Assembly (NCBI GenBank): GCA_963710675.1
Contig: CAVQBE010000027.1
Location: 307,855 to 371,854 of the forward strand
Direction: 5' to 3'
Source: JACCZX01 sp963710675
Lineage (GTDB): Bacteria; Pseudomonadota; Gammaproteobacteria; Burkholderiales; Burkholderiaceae_F
Length of the DNA stretch: 64,000 nucleotides
Below, piece by piece: positions 17,308-27,173 of this stretch. Made by a program: the position numbers and the translations under genes. Each line of letters starts with the position of its first letter. Position 1 is the first letter of the stretch. A model generated the notes under the pieces. It made no database searches. It saw only the letters and a program-made list of their open reading frames with translations, and was not told where the DNA came from.

Positions 17308-17318
17308 GTAGCGAGCTC

Positions 17319-18172
17319 GTGGCAACGGTCAGGATTCAGTGCACGCTTGCGATGTTCTCGTTGGCTGCATTTGTCAACGTGACAAACGCGGCTCCGCAGC
17401 GCGTCGTTTCGCTGAACCTGTGCGCCGACGAACTGGTGCTGCGGCTCGCAGCCCCAAATACTGTGAAGTCGGTGACGTGGCTGGCGCGCGATCCGGCGCT
17501 GTCGAATGTCTGCTGCGCTCGCGCACACAGTGTCGGTAAACCGGGGTCTGGCAGAAGATGTGGTGCCGCTCGCGCCGGATCTCGTGATCGCCGGGGCGTA
17601 TACGACACGCACGGCAGTCGCGTCTGTTACGCCGTCTGCAGATACCGGTGCTGGAGCTCGACGTGCCGCGCACGATCGACGAAGCACTGACACAGATCAC
17701 GACAGTGGCAATCGCGATCGGCGTGCCGGAAAACGGTACACAGCTCGTTGCAGAGATCAAAGACCGGCTGGCCAAACTGGAGACCGTGTCGTCGATAGGA
17801 GCTCAACCAGTCGCCGCGATCTACCAGCCGAACGGCCTGACGATCGGACAAGGATCGCTGGTCAACGATCTGCTGCGACGTGCCGGACTGCGCAATCTAG
17901 CAGTTGAACGCCGTATCGCTAACTACGGAGCACTCCCGCTCGAATGGCTTTTGCTCGCACAGCCGGATCTGTTGATTGTCAATACAGGTGGTGACGTCGG
18001 CCACGCGATGGCATATGAAGTCTTGAGCCATCCTGCGCTGATGAGTCGTTATCACGGAAATCGCGTGGTTAGTGTGCCGTCTGCATGGTGGAGTTGCCCA
18101 GGCCCGCGGCTAGTGGATGCCGTGCAGCGTTTGCAGCAAGCTGCGCGACAGTTACCGGCCACCGCAAAGTGA
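17319..18172 (+). CDS. btuF: Periplasmic cobalamin-binding protein BtuF-like (frameshifted)
   Basis: This is the substrate-binding protein of the B12 ABC importer. The GTG start at 17319 gives a signal peptide (about 1-24) and P-Q-R-V-V-S-L-N-L-C-A-D-E-L-V-L, the opening of the helical-backbone BtuF/FecB fold. The frame changes at about 17500-17520 and again at about 17640; the C-terminal lobe (Q-P-V-A-A-I-Y-Q-P-N-G-L and L-L-I-V-N-T-G-G-D-V) ends at 18172. Two inserted bases restore about 283 residues. The stop overlaps the btuC start (TGATG). Confidence 0.85.
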
Positions 18173-19209
18173 TGAGCGCGCGGATTGCCACCGCATCTGC
18201 GCAGTCGTACGGCACGGCGTCGACCTCGTCGTTACTGATCGCCGCACTCGTAGTGATCCTCTTTCTGTTAATTGCGGCTTCACTGGCCGTTGGACGCGCT
18301 CCGCTTGACGTCGGGTCGGCGATTGCTCAATGGATGCGCGGCGAATCAACGCTGGCGACTCTGGTCCTGATTGAGTTACGACTTCCGCGCACAGTGCTCG
18401 CAGTGCTGGTTGGCGCAAGCCTCGGTCTGGCCGGCGCAGCGTTGCAAGGATTGTTGCGTAATCCCCTTGCCGAGCCGGGCATCATCGGCGTGTCGTCATG
18501 CGCCGCGCTCGGCGCCGTCATTGCTTTCTACAGCGGCGCATCCTTTGCGGCGCCACTGGCACTGCCTTTGGCGGGCATCGCAGGTGCGATCGTCGCCGTC
18601 GTATTGCTGTACGCGCTGGCGGGACGCGAGGCGAGCACGTTGACTTTGATTCTCGCGGGGGTGGCGATCAACGGCTTCGCCGCCGCTGCAACTGCGCTGG
18701 CGCTGAATCTCGCGCCAAATCCGTTCGCCGTGACGGAAATCGTTTTCTGGATGATGGGATCGCTTGCCGATCGCAGCGTCAATCATCTGCAGCTCGCCGC
18801 ACCGCTGATGATCGCCGGTTGGGCACTGCTGTTAACCAGCGGCCGCGCGCTGGACGCGCTGACGCTGGGTGAAGATACCGCGGCAAGTCTGGGCGTGCAG
18901 CTTGGCAGACTGCGATTCATGCTCGTGCTTGGTACTGCGCTGGCTGTCGGAAGCGGTGTCGCGGTGACGGGTGCTGTCGGGTTTGTCGGACTGGTAGCGC
19001 CGCATTTGTTGCGCCCGCTGGTCGGACATCAGCCGAGTCGACTCCTATGGACCAGCGCTGTTGCGGGCGCAGTGCTCGTTTTATCTGCGGATATTGCGAT
19101 CCGCCTGATTGCAATCGGTCCCGAGCTAAAGCTGGGCGTTGTCACTTCGTTGATCGGCGCGCCGTTTTTCTTGATTCTCGTGCTGCGACTACGCCGCGAA
19201 ACGATCTGA
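18172..19209 (+). CDS. btuC: Cobalamin ABC transporter permease BtuC-like
   Basis: This is a FecCD/BtuC-family permease of 345 residues with about ten hydrophobic segments. Family signatures are R-L-P-R-T-V-L-A-V-L-V-G-A-S-L-G-L-A-G, G-L-L-R-N-P-L-A-E-P-G-I-I-G-V and G-F-V-G-L-V-A-P-H-L-L-R. The last is the ATPase-coupling loop. It overlaps btuF upstream and btuD downstream by shared TGATG stop/starts, giving a tightly coupled importer operon. Confidence 0.92.
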   Translation: MSARIATASAQSYGTASTSSLLIAALVVILFLLIAASLAVGRAPLDVGSAIAQWMRGESTLATLVLIELRLPRTVLAVLVGASLGLAGAALQGLLRNPLAEPGIIGVSSCAALGAVIAFYSGASFAAPLALPLAGIAGAIVAVVLLYALAGREASTLTLILAGVAINGFAAAATALALNLAPNPFAVTEIVFWMMGSLADRSVNHLQLAAPLMIAGWALLLTSGRALDALTLGEDTAASLGVQLGRLRFMLVLGTALAVGSGVAVTGAVGFVGLVAPHLLRPLVGHQPSRLLWTSAVAGAVLVLSADIAIRLIAIGPELKLGVVTSLIGAPFFLILVLRLRRETI

Positions 19210-19982
19210 TGCAAATTACCGGCGACAACATAACGGTGATGATCGGTAACGCAACATTGCTGCGTAACGTCAGCGTGCTCGCGGAGCCGGGCTCATTACT
19301 TGGACTGGTTGGCCCAAACGGTGCAGGCAAATCCACCTTGCTGCGAGTGCTGGCAGGACTGCGTCACTGCACAAGCGGCCGTGTTCATTATGACGGTCAA
19401 TCGCTGGACAGACTATCGCGGCCGCAACTCTCGCAGCGACTGGCGTACCTGGCGCAGCGCGGACCGGTGGCCTGGCCCCTTACCGTCGAACATCTGGTCG
19501 CGCTCGGGCGACTGCCGCATCAGATGGCATGGGGAAGGCACGATGCGCGGGCAGCGAGCGCGATCGCCACCGCTTTGACAGAGACGGACATGTCGCACCT
19601 CAGGGACCGTGTCGTCGATACGCTGTCGGGTGGTGAGCTTGCACGTGCGTTGCTCGCGCGAGCGCTTGCTGTCGACGGTGCGGCGTTATTGGCTGATGAA
19701 CCGGTTGCCGAGCTCGACCCGTATCACCAGTTGCAGGTGATGGAAATCCTGCGCGCCCGTGCAGACTCCGGGCAAACCGTCGTCGTCGTGCTGCATGAAA
19801 TCACACTGGCCGCTCGCTTCTGCGACCGTCTCGTCCTGCTCGATCGCGGACGCGTCGTCGCGGCAGGTTCGCCGGCGGACGTACTCACCGATCAGAACCT
19901 GCACGCAACGTATCGGGTGCGGGCGTTACGAGGCGAACACGAGGCGTCGCACTATGTATTACCCTGGCAGCGCCTGGATTGA
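19209..19982 (+). CDS. btuD: Cobalamin ABC transporter ATPase BtuD-like
   Basis: This 257-residue ABC ATPase has Walker A G-P-N-G-A-G-K-S-T (about residue 36), Q-loop Y-L-A-Q, signature L-S-G-G-E-L-A-R-A, Walker B A-L-L-A-D-E-P and a switch His in V-V-L-H-E. It belongs to the FecE/BtuD subgroup. The signature lacks the usual Gln (L-S-G-G-E-L instead of L-S-G-G-E-x-Q), a minor variation. It overlaps btuC and ends the btu operon. Confidence 0.92.
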   Translation: MQITGDNITVMIGNATLLRNVSVLAEPGSLLGLVGPNGAGKSTLLRVLAGLRHCTSGRVHYDGQSLDRLSRPQLSQRLAYLAQRGPVAWPLTVEHLVALGRLPHQMAWGRHDARAASAIATALTETDMSHLRDRVVDTLSGGELARALLARALAVDGAALLADEPVAELDPYHQLQVMEILRARADSGQTVVVVLHEITLAARFCDRLVLLDRGRVVAAGSPADVLTDQNLHATYRVRALRGEHEASHYVLPWQRLD

Positions 19983-20032
19983 GACGGAGCGATTACTCGT
20001 TGCGGAGCATCGCAATCTGTGAAAATAGAAGC

Positions 20033-21026
20033 GTGAGCTCGTGGCGTTTCTGCGTGGCGCCGATGATGGAGTGGACCGATCGCCATTGTCGGTATTTCCA
20101 TCGCCAACTCACCAAACATGCACGTCTGTACACGGAGATGTTGACTACAGGCACGCTGCTGCATGGCGATGCCACGCGACATCTCGCGTTCGATCCTGCT
20201 GAGCATCCGGTGGCACTGCAGTTGGGTGGCAGTGAGCCGCGACGAGCTGGTGCACGCTGCGAAACTTGGACAGCGTCATGGCTACGACGAAATCAATCTC
20301 AATTGCGGCTGCCCGTCGGAGCGCGTGCAGCGCGGTGCGTTCGGCGCGTGCCTGATGGCGGAACCATCGCTGGTAGCGGATTGCGTGAAAGCGATGCTGG
20401 ACGCAGTGACGATTCCCGTGACGGTAAAGCATCGCATCGGCATCGACCGCCGCGATGACTATGCGTTCGTGCGTGACTTTGTCGGTGCGTTGCACACGGC
20501 GGGATGCGGCGTGTTTATCGTGCATGCCCGCAGCGCATGGCTGAGGGGGCTCAGTCCGAAGGAAAATCGCGAAGTGCCGCCACTCGACTACTCGTACGTA
20601 CTTCGCCTGAAGCAGGATTTTCCGGCGGCGGAATTTGTCTTGAACGGTGGCATCACCACCTTGCACCTGGCGTGCGAACACCTGAACACGACCGATGGCG
20701 TGATGCTTGGCCGCGCCGCGTACCACGATCCCTTTCTGCTAGCCGAAGTCGATGGGTCGGTGTTCGGTGACACTGCAAAGCAGCAGACCCGAGAGGCCGT
20801 GGTCCTGAAGATGACTGAATACCTGCGGCAGACAACGGGTGCGGGCATCGCGCCGCGTCATGTCGTTCGACACATGCTTGGGCTGTTTCAGGGCATGCGC
20901 GGCGCGCGGCAGTGGCGCCGCATTCTCAGCGATGCAGATACGCTGCAACGTCATGGCGCCGATGTATTGCTTTATGCGTTTGAAGCGCTACGAGACCGAC
21001 GCTCGTCATTGCCGGCCGCCGCTTGA
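20033..21026 (+). CDS. dusA: tRNA-dihydrouridine synthase DusA (one frameshift)
   Basis: DusA reduces uridines in the tRNA D-loop using FMN. The start region W-R-F-C-V-A-P-M-M-E-W-T-D-R-H-C-R and T-E-M-L-T-T-G-T-L-L-H-G is diagnostic of DusA. The frame changes at about 20235; the catalytic segment D-E-I-N-L-N-C-G-C-P-S-E-R-V follows with its catalytic Cys, then V-F-I-V-H-A-R-S-A-W-L-R-G-L-S-P-K-E-N-R. One inserted base restores about 330 residues. The GTG at 20033 is the likely start; no good ATG precedes it. Confidence 0.9.
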
Positions 21027-21050
21027 TGCCCAAAACGGGTAGCACCCGCC

Positions 21051-21554
21051 TTAGGTGGGGCAAGCTTTGGGCAACGCCTCCTCGCGTTTGCTCACTTCCT
21101 GACTGGCTTTCTGCATCTGCTCGATTGTCGCAGCGCGCGTGTCGACCTTATTGCGCGCCTCGATAGCGCGGGCCAACTCACGGCGCGCGCGCTCGCACCG
21201 GTCGACAATTGTTGCTTCGGCTTTCTCGCGCTTTTCCGCGGCGCGCTTTTCTTCCTCTGCTTCCTTCTTCAGGTCCTTTTCCAACTTCTTTACTTCGGCG
21301 GCGTCTTTTTTGGCGCGATCCTTCGCCGCCTGCTGATCGGGAACGCTGATCGGGGGTGACGTGTTCACCGTGCGCACCGGCTTTGTGCCAGCGGGACATT
21401 CGCGGTTGGAATAGGTAACCGTGCCGTCCTTCGCTTCGCAGCGCTGGACCTGCATCTGCTGCGCGTTGGCGCTGTCACCAAGGACGGGTGCCGCGACCAA
21501 CGACATGACAATGAGAAAGTTAGATCGCAACGTCATCTCCGGTCGTTTTTTCAT
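21051..21554 (-). CDS. DUF4124-domain secreted coiled-coil protein
   Basis: The 167-residue protein has a signal peptide (about 1-32), then a DUF4124-type segment (V-Q-R-C-E-A-K-D-G-T-V-T-Y-S-N-R-E-C-P) with two cysteines that could form a disulfide. A long, highly charged Lys/Glu/Ala coiled coil follows (about 75-165). DUF4124 proteins are frequent in betaproteobacterial envelopes; the function is unknown. Confidence 0.8.
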   Translation of the reverse strand: MKKRPEMTLRSNFLIVMSLVAAPVLGDSANAQQMQVQRCEAKDGTVTYSNRECPAGTKPVRTVNTSPPISVPDQQAAKDRAKKDAAEVKKLEKDLKKEAEEEKRAAEKREKAEATIVDRCERARRELARAIEARNKVDTRAATIEQMQKASQEVSKREEALPKACPT

Positions 21555-21635
21555 CCGCTAACGTGCGCGACTTTCATCGCGCACGAGTCTATCGAGCCGC
21601 TAGGCAGGGCACCTCTGCGAGGGTTTGCCGCAAGG

Positions 21636-22712
21636 CTACGGAATCGCCAGGGCGCTGCGCACCGCATCGGCGGCGGTCTTGTTGAACCGGTACTGGTAGT
21701 CGTAAATTTTCGCGCCGGCCTGATACAACTTGCCAGGACGTACGCCCGGTGTCCCTTTGCTCGGCTCGATAAAGGCAATCTTGGCCGACTCACGCTCGAC
21801 GTTGGTGACACCGGTGTCAAGCGGATCGACGTTGGCAGGGAACGACAGTACTACCGCGCGCGTGCCAGCGATCGTCTGCTCTTCCCATTCGCCTTCGTCG
21901 AGTGGTTTGACACCGTCACGGTCGCAGAACAGCGTGCCGGTCTTTGCAGCAAAGAGCTCGACTCCGCCTTTCTTGGCAGCGCCGGGCTTGAACAGCATTG
22001 CGTAGGGCTTCGCTCCTTTGCGGTCTTCGTAGGCGAGGCAATAGGGGATTTGCTTCGAAAAATTGCCGACAAACTGTCCGGTGCTGCTGGCGCCGGTGAA
22101 CGATTCACGCGCAGGCAGCATCAACACGTCGTCGATGAAGCGAGCGACCACCATGTAGGCAACGGATCCCTTCGGAAACACGGCACTGCCGACTTTCGCC
22201 GCTTCTTGTTTTAAATAGTTGTCGGGCGTGCGCAGAAACGGCTGAATGTGCTGACCGGCCACGTCGAATGCTTGCAGAGTGACCGCAACGCGCAACGGGT
22301 TCTGCCCGGAGAAGATCATGTAGATCGTGCCGTCTGGCGCAGGAATCGCGAAGTTCGGGCGGCCTACGGGTCGGCGCTCGCCGTTCAGGACAAAGTTTCC
22401 GGCGTCGATGTTGCTGTGAACTGCGCCGGTCTTGGCGTCATTCGTCGTTTCGGTCAATGCGTAGCGATTCTCGGCACCTGGCTTATCGGCCGCGCGGAGG
22501 TTGGCGACACGGGCGCCGTAGATCAGATAGATGCCATCCCCACGCAACGCGTCCAGGCCGGGGTTGGGAAGCGGCTTAGCACCTTGCACCGGCCGCGGTT
22601 GTTTCAGCGGCCCGTATGTCTGCAGCTCGCCCGGCGATAACTCGGTGGCGCCGGCAACGGTGCCAACGGCCAGCGCGACGCTCGCCATTGCAATTTTCAG
22701 ATTCAGATGCAT
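21636..22712 (-). CDS. Secreted protein of unknown function (358 aa)
   Basis: A signal peptide of about 22 residues (A-L-A-V-G-T-V-A-G-A) precedes a soluble 336-residue region I do not recognise. Visible features are G-D-G-I-Y-L-I-Y-G-A-R-V and P-N-F-A-I-P-A-P-D-G-T-I-Y-M-I-F-S-G and two widely spaced cysteines. AGGAG lies upstream of the ATG at 22712. A 17-bp perfect palindrome (22812-22828) sits about 100 bp upstream. Confidence 0.75.
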   Translation of the reverse strand: MHLNLKIAMASVALAVGTVAGATELSPGELQTYGPLKQPRPVQGAKPLPNPGLDALRGDGIYLIYGARVANLRAADKPGAENRYALTETTNDAKTGAVHSNIDAGNFVLNGERRPVGRPNFAIPAPDGTIYMIFSGQNPLRVAVTLQAFDVAGQHIQPFLRTPDNYLKQEAAKVGSAVFPKGSVAYMVVARFIDDVLMLPARESFTGASSTGQFVGNFSKQIPYCLAYEDRKGAKPYAMLFKPGAAKKGGVELFAAKTGTLFCDRDGVKPLDEGEWEEQTIAGTRAVVLSFPANVDPLDTGVTNVERESAKIAFIEPSKGTPGVRPGKLYQAGAKIYDYQYRFNKTAADAVRSALAIP

Positions 22713-22830
22713 TCGGTGGACTCCTGTGCGGCGTTCGAACGACTCGGATCGTAGCGAACACGTGAAAGCTCAATGATCGGAAAAACGGCGGGAATTCTCC
22801 CGCGAAGGGGGGACTCAAGTCTTGAGTCAA

Positions 22831-24231
22831 TTAAACGACCTTGCCCGGATTCATGATGTTCAGCGGATCGAGCGTCCGCTTGATTGCACGCATCAGGCTC
22901 ATTTCGACGGCGGACTTGTACCGCATATTTTCCTCACGCTTCAACTGCCCAATGCCATGCTCTGCCGAGATCGAGCCCGAGAAGAGGGTCACCTGGTCGT
23001 GCACGCATTCGTAGATTGCGGACTGTTGCTCGAAAAAAAGATTCTCATCTGTCCCGGCCGGCGACATCACGTTGTAATGCAGGTTACCGTCCCCCAAATG
23101 GCCAAAGGTCACCATGCGGATGCCGGGAAAACGTTGAGCGAGCAGGGTGTCAGTTTGTTCGATAAAGCGCGCGACGGATGATATCGGCACGGATATATCG
23201 TGTTTGATGTTCCTGCCTTCGCGAGCCTGTGCTTCCGAGATCGATTCGCGTAGCTTCCAGAGTGAACGTCCTTGCGCGGTCGACTGCGCGACGACGGCAT
23301 CCGTGATCAATTCCATTTCCAATGCCTGCTCGGCAAGCGCTTGCAACAGTCCCGTCGCGTGCTGTTCGTCTTCGTGATCGCTAAGCTGCAGCAGCACGTA
23401 TTGCGGATGTGCGCGGTCAAATGGTGTGCGCTGATCGGCGAAATGCCGCGTCACCAAGTGCAGGCATGTGGCGGAAAAAAACTCGAAGGCGGTCAGGGTC
23501 GGGCCGGCCACGGACTGGGCCAGCACCAGCAGGGACAGCGCTGCCGACACGGACTCGAGCGCAAAAAGCGCCGTCACTTGCGACCGGGGGAGCGGGAACG
23601 TCTTGAGGCATGCCGCCGTGATTACCCCCAGCGTGCCTTCTGCACCGATGAATAGATCACGCAGGTCATAGCCCGTGTTGTCCTTGCGCAAACCGCGCAG
23701 TCCATTCCATAGCTCACCGGACGGAAGTACGACCTCGAGCCCAAGCGCGAGCTCGCGTGCGTTGCCATACCGCAGCACCTGCGTGCCGCCCGCATTCGTG
23801 CTCAGGTTGCCACCGATCGTTGCGGTGCCTTCTGCGGCAAGTGACAGAGGAAAAAGCCGATTGGCGTGGCAAGCAGCTTGCTGCACATCATGCAGCACGC
23901 ATCCGGCCTCCACCGTAATCGTGCCGTTAATCGCATCAACGTCGCGCACCCGATTCAGCCGCTTCATTGACAGCACGATCGCATCTCCCGAGATATCGGG
24001 CGTCGCGCCGCCAGCAAGCCCGGTATTGCCGCCTTGCGGCACGACCGGAGCGCGCAACTCGGAGCACGTCGCGATGATTGCCGCAATTTCGCTGGCGCTC
24101 GACGGAATCACAACCGCCTGAGCGCGTCCGGTAAAGCGACCGCGCCAGTCAGTCAGATACGGCGCGATGTCCGCAGGCGCCGTTAGCACATGCGTGCTTC
24201 CCGCGATATCGCGCAAGCGTTTCAGCAACAT
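22831..24231 (-). CDS. FAD-binding oxidoreductase (GlcD / D-2-hydroxyacid dehydrogenase type)
   Basis: This 466-residue enzyme has a PCMH-type FAD domain (A-V-V-I-P-S-S-A-S-E-I, P-Q-G-G-N-T-G-L-A-G-G, L-S-T-N-A-G-G-T, F-I-G-A-E-G-T-L-G-V-I-T). A C-terminal FAD-oxidase domain contains F-G-H-L-G-D-G-N-L-H-Y-N and S-A-E-H-G-I-G. These match D-lactate, glycolate and D-2-hydroxyglutarate dehydrogenases; the substrate cannot be fixed from sequence. Its ATG overlaps the wrbA stop at 24231, so the two are likely cotranscribed. Confidence 0.88.
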   Translation of the reverse strand: MLLKRLRDIAGSTHVLTAPADIAPYLTDWRGRFTGRAQAVVIPSSASEIAAIIATCSELRAPVVPQGGNTGLAGGATPDISGDAIVLSMKRLNRVRDVDAINGTITVEAGCVLHDVQQAACHANRLFPLSLAAEGTATIGGNLSTNAGGTQVLRYGNARELALGLEVVLPSGELWNGLRGLRKDNTGYDLRDLFIGAEGTLGVITAACLKTFPLPRSQVTALFALESVSAALSLLVLAQSVAGPTLTAFEFFSATCLHLVTRHFADQRTPFDRAHPQYVLLQLSDHEDEQHATGLLQALAEQALEMELITDAVVAQSTAQGRSLWKLRESISEAQAREGRNIKHDISVPISSVARFIEQTDTLLAQRFPGIRMVTFGHLGDGNLHYNVMSPAGTDENLFFEQQSAIYECVHDQVTLFSGSISAEHGIGQLKREENMRYKSAVEMSLMRAIKRTLDPLNIMNPGKVV

Positions 24232-24824
24232 CAGCGTGCGGCCAAACGTAGCGCGGCTGTGGCGAGACGTTTTCCCAGTGCGACGGCGAGGCGTCGTTCT
24301 TCATCGGTCAGCCGAACCGCCGAGCCATGCGGCGCTACGTGACTCGCGCCATAAGGCGAACCGCCACTCGTGGTCGTCATCAGATCGGACTCGGTATACG
24401 GAATTCCGAGCACCAGCATTCCCTGGTGCAGCAGTGGCAGCATCATCGAAAGCAATGTTGATTCCTGTCCGCCGTGCATCGAGGTCGTCGATGTAAAGAC
24501 AGCGGCGGGCTTGCCGGACAGGGCACCGGAAAGCCATTGTCCCGATGTCGAGTCAATGAAATGCTTAAGGGGCGCGGCCATGTTGCCGAAGCGGGTCGGG
24601 GAGCCGAGCGCCAGTCCACCACATTCGTCAAGGTCGCGCAGCTCCGCATAGGGCGCACCTGCCGGCGGCACGCTAGGTGACGCGGTTGCCACGACGGTCG
24701 ACACCGGCGCAACGGTGCGTAACCGCGCGTGCGTTCCATCGACCTGATCGATGCCTTGCGCCACCGCCTCGGCGAGCAGCCGCGTCGAACCAGTGCGCGA
24801 GTAATAGAGAACCAGGATGTCCAC
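24231..24824 (-). CDS. wrbA: NAD(P)H:quinone oxidoreductase WrbA
   Basis: WrbA is a flavodoxin-like FMN enzyme that reduces quinones by two electrons. The 197-residue protein has the FMN phosphate loop Y-Y-S-R-T-G-S-T, G-S-P-T-R-F-G-N-M, the F-T-S-T-T-S-M-H-G-G-Q-E-S-T signature and G-G-S-P-Y-G-A-S. The upstream gene is divergent (yihY, 24898). Confidence 0.93.
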   Translation of the reverse strand: MDILVLYYSRTGSTRLLAEAVAQGIDQVDGTHARLRTVAPVSTVVATASPSVPPAGAPYAELRDLDECGGLALGSPTRFGNMAAPLKHFIDSTSGQWLSGALSGKPAAVFTSTTSMHGGQESTLLSMMLPLLHQGMLVLGIPYTESDLMTTTSGGSPYGASHVAPHGSAVRLTDEERRLAVALGKRLATAALRLAAR

Positions 24825-24897
24825 GCTTCGAGATGCGGTGCAGTTAGCGGTCGATATCTAGTAGATGGTGTGACGCGCTCGCTATTATCGCTGCACG

Positions 24898-26157
24898 ATG
24901 CGCTTGAACCTCGCCCCTTGGCTTGACCGTTATTCGTGGCTCAAGCGGGCGCACGATGTTGCGATCTTTGCGCAGCGGCGTGCCCGCGACGTCAAGATGG
25001 CGCAGGTTGCCGGCAGCTTGACGTTTACGACGACGCTGACGATCGTGCCGCTGTTCGCGGTCGCTCTCGCGCTGTTCACCGTGTTTCCATTGTTCGCGGA
25101 GTTTCGCGGAGCCGTCGAAAACGCCGTGCTGAAAGCCCTGCCTGGTCAAATTTCGGACACGGTGCTCGACTACATCAATCAGTTCGCGCTAAAGGCGACG
25201 CGGCTCACGGCAGTCGGGTTGATATTCCTTGCGGTGGCCGCGATTGCGATGATGGTCACGTTTGATCGCGTGATGAATGATATTTGGCGCGTCAAGAATC
25301 GAAGGCCGCTGACGCAGCGCGTGCTGATCTATTGGGCAATCCTGACGCTGGGTCCACTGCTGATAGGTGCCAGCTTGGCGGCGAGCTCCTACGTGTGGGC
25401 GCAATCTGGCGAGACGGTTACGGACCTGCCGCGCTGGATCCGGGGTTGCCTTGACTACGTGCCGATGATCCTCAGCGGATTCGCCTATGCCGCGCTTTTT
25501 GTCTACGTTCCGAACCGGAGGGTCGCCTGGCGAGATGCATTGATCGGTGGCTTCATCGCGGCCATTCTGGCGGAGACCTTCAAGCATGCGTTCGGAGAGT
25601 TCGTCTCACGAGGGACCACGGGTTCGATTTACGGAGCGTTCGCGGCGCTGCCCTTGTTTCTGATCTGGATTTACCTGTCCTGGTTCGCCATCTTATTTGG
25701 TGCAGCAATCACTGCCACCTTGCCGCGCTTGCGCGCAACGCGGTTCGCGGACGAAATGCTGGCAGGTAACCAGTTCGTGACGTCCGTGGCGTTGTTGAAA
25801 GCGCTACTGCAGGCAAAGCAGTCGAAGTCGCCCGCTGTGTCGCCGGCGGAGCTTGCACGCCAGATTCGCATGTCGGTAGACGAAACCGATGCTCTGCTCG
25901 AAGTGCTCGAGAAATTGGGATATGTCAGACGCCTGACAGTGACTCGCACCGGCCGTCGCAACGACCACGACTGGATTCTGATCTGCGACGAGAATTCAAT
26001 GACGCTTAAGCCGCTGTTCGAGCATTTCGCGGTTGATCCGGCCAATAGTCTGCTCAATACCGATGCGGTTGGAATGCGCGCGATGCGCACACGATGGTTT
26101 CAATCCGACTGGTTAAAAGCTTCGCTTGCAGACGAGCTCGGCGATCAGAAGAGTTGA
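24898..26157 (+). CDS. yihY: YihY/BrkB-family inner membrane protein
   Basis: The 419-residue protein has the YihY/BrkB domain (residues about 20-290) with six membrane segments and the signatures A-Q-V-A-G-S-L-T-F-T-T-T-L and I-Y-G-A-F-A-A-L-P-L-F-L-I-W-I-Y. The C-terminal 120 residues look like a soluble winged-helix region (S-P-A-E-L-A-R-Q-I-R-M-S-V-D-E-T). The family was once called ribonuclease BN by mistake; its role is unproven, possibly envelope or lipid transport. Confidence 0.88.
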   Translation: MRLNLAPWLDRYSWLKRAHDVAIFAQRRARDVKMAQVAGSLTFTTTLTIVPLFAVALALFTVFPLFAEFRGAVENAVLKALPGQISDTVLDYINQFALKATRLTAVGLIFLAVAAIAMMVTFDRVMNDIWRVKNRRPLTQRVLIYWAILTLGPLLIGASLAASSYVWAQSGETVTDLPRWIRGCLDYVPMILSGFAYAALFVYVPNRRVAWRDALIGGFIAAILAETFKHAFGEFVSRGTTGSIYGAFAALPLFLIWIYLSWFAILFGAAITATLPRLRATRFADEMLAGNQFVTSVALLKALLQAKQSKSPAVSPAELARQIRMSVDETDALLEVLEKLGYVRRLTVTRTGRRNDHDWILICDENSMTLKPLFEHFAVDPANSLLNTDAVGMRAMRTRWFQSDWLKASLADELGDQKS

Positions 26158-26168
26158 CGGCCGCGACG

Positions 26169-26492
26169 CTAGAGCCGAACCTTGCCGGTCCAGACATTTG
26201 CATACATCACCCAGTCGCCAATGAAGCTATAAAACGGCTGCTTAAATGACGCTGGCCTGTTTTTCTCAAATACAAAGTGGCCGACCCAGGCAAAGCCGTA
26301 GCCACAGACGAGCGCGGCGAGTAACCACCATGGATTGCGCGTGACTATGGCGGCAACGACGAAAGCGAGTGCCAATGACGAGCCAACGAAATGCATGCGC
26401 CGGCAGTTGCGGTCGCGATGCTCAGACAGATAGAACGGATAGAACTCGCGAAAGGTGGAAAACCGTCGCGGGGTGACGTGGGTTTCGCTCAT
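26169..26492 (-). CDS. DUF962/Mpo1-like membrane protein
   Basis: The 107-residue protein contains F-R-E-F-Y-P-F-Y-L-S-E-H-R-D-R-N-C-R-R-M-H-F-V-G-S and G-H-F-V-F-E-K-N-R-P-A-S-F-K-Q-P, both typical of the DUF962 family with conserved histidines. Yeast Mpo1 of this family is an iron-dependent 2-hydroxy fatty acid dioxygenase; the bacterial role is inferred only. Two to three membrane segments are visible. Start chosen at the ATG at 26492. Confidence 0.85.
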   Translation of the reverse strand: MSETHVTPRRFSTFREFYPFYLSEHRDRNCRRMHFVGSSLALAFVVAAIVTRNPWWLLAALVCGYGFAWVGHFVFEKNRPASFKQPFYSFIGDWVMYANVWTGKVRL

Positions 26493-26524
26493 GGCGTTCA
26501 ATCTAGCGCTTCTTCGCGCCGCTC

Positions 26525-27166
26525 TCAAGACGGGGTGACCGTCAGCACCAGCGCTGCGGCACAAAGCACGAGCGCTCCGGCGATTCGATCGGTAACTTGA
26601 GCGTAGCGCGGGTTCTGCGCCAGATGCGCGGCGCGAGACGCGAGATAGCCGTACCCCCCTAGGATCAGCAATTCCGGAACGATCGACCCGATAGCGAGCC
26701 AAACCATCTGCGCGCCTACTGGCAGGCTTGGGTCGACAAACTGCGGCAGGATCGCGACGAAGAAGATCAGCGTCTTCGGATTTGCAAGCTGCAGCGTCAA
26801 GCCGGAGACGAAAATTGAGCGGGGAGACTGGTCGCGTGACGCTAAGTTTGAAGCGGTGATCGGCGACGGCCGGCCCAGCAACGCCGACAGTCCAATGTAG
26901 ACAAGGTAAAGCGCGCCCAGCCACTTGACTGTGACGAAGAACGGTGTCGACGCGATCAGCACTGCTCCAAGCGCAGTGGCGGACACTGCGAAGTAGAGTG
27001 CGTTCGCCGTCAACACGCCGAGTGCGGCAAGCAATGAACGGCGCGCGCCTTGCGTCAATCCATAGGCAATGACCAGCATGACCGCAGGGCCGGGCGACAA
27101 CGACAGCGCCGCTTCGGTCAGCAGGTAAAGCCAGTAAGTGTCCCAGTTGATCGCGGCAGACAGCAC
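26525..27166 (-). CDS. LysE/RhtB-family amino acid exporter
   Basis: This 213-residue protein has six hydrophobic segments and the LysE family opening A-A-L-S-L-S-P-G-P-A-V-M-L-V, followed by Q-G-A-R-R-S-L and L-G-A-L-Y-L-V-Y-I-G. The L-Q-L-A-N-P-K-T-L-I-F-F motif is typical. The GTG at 27166 gives the usual N-terminus; an ATG further upstream would overlap the neighbouring hydrolase gene. Substrates are probably amino acids. Confidence 0.87.
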   Translation of the reverse strand: MLSAAINWDTYWLYLLTEAALSLSPGPAVMLVIAYGLTQGARRSLLAALGVLTANALYFAVSATALGAVLIASTPFFVTVKWLGALYLVYIGLSALLGRPSPITASNLASRDQSPRSIFVSGLTLQLANPKTLIFFVAILPQFVDPSLPVGAQMVWLAIGSIVPELLILGGYGYLASRAAHLAQNPRYAQVTDRIAGALVLCAAALVLTVTPS

Positions 27167-27173
27167 GTCTGCG

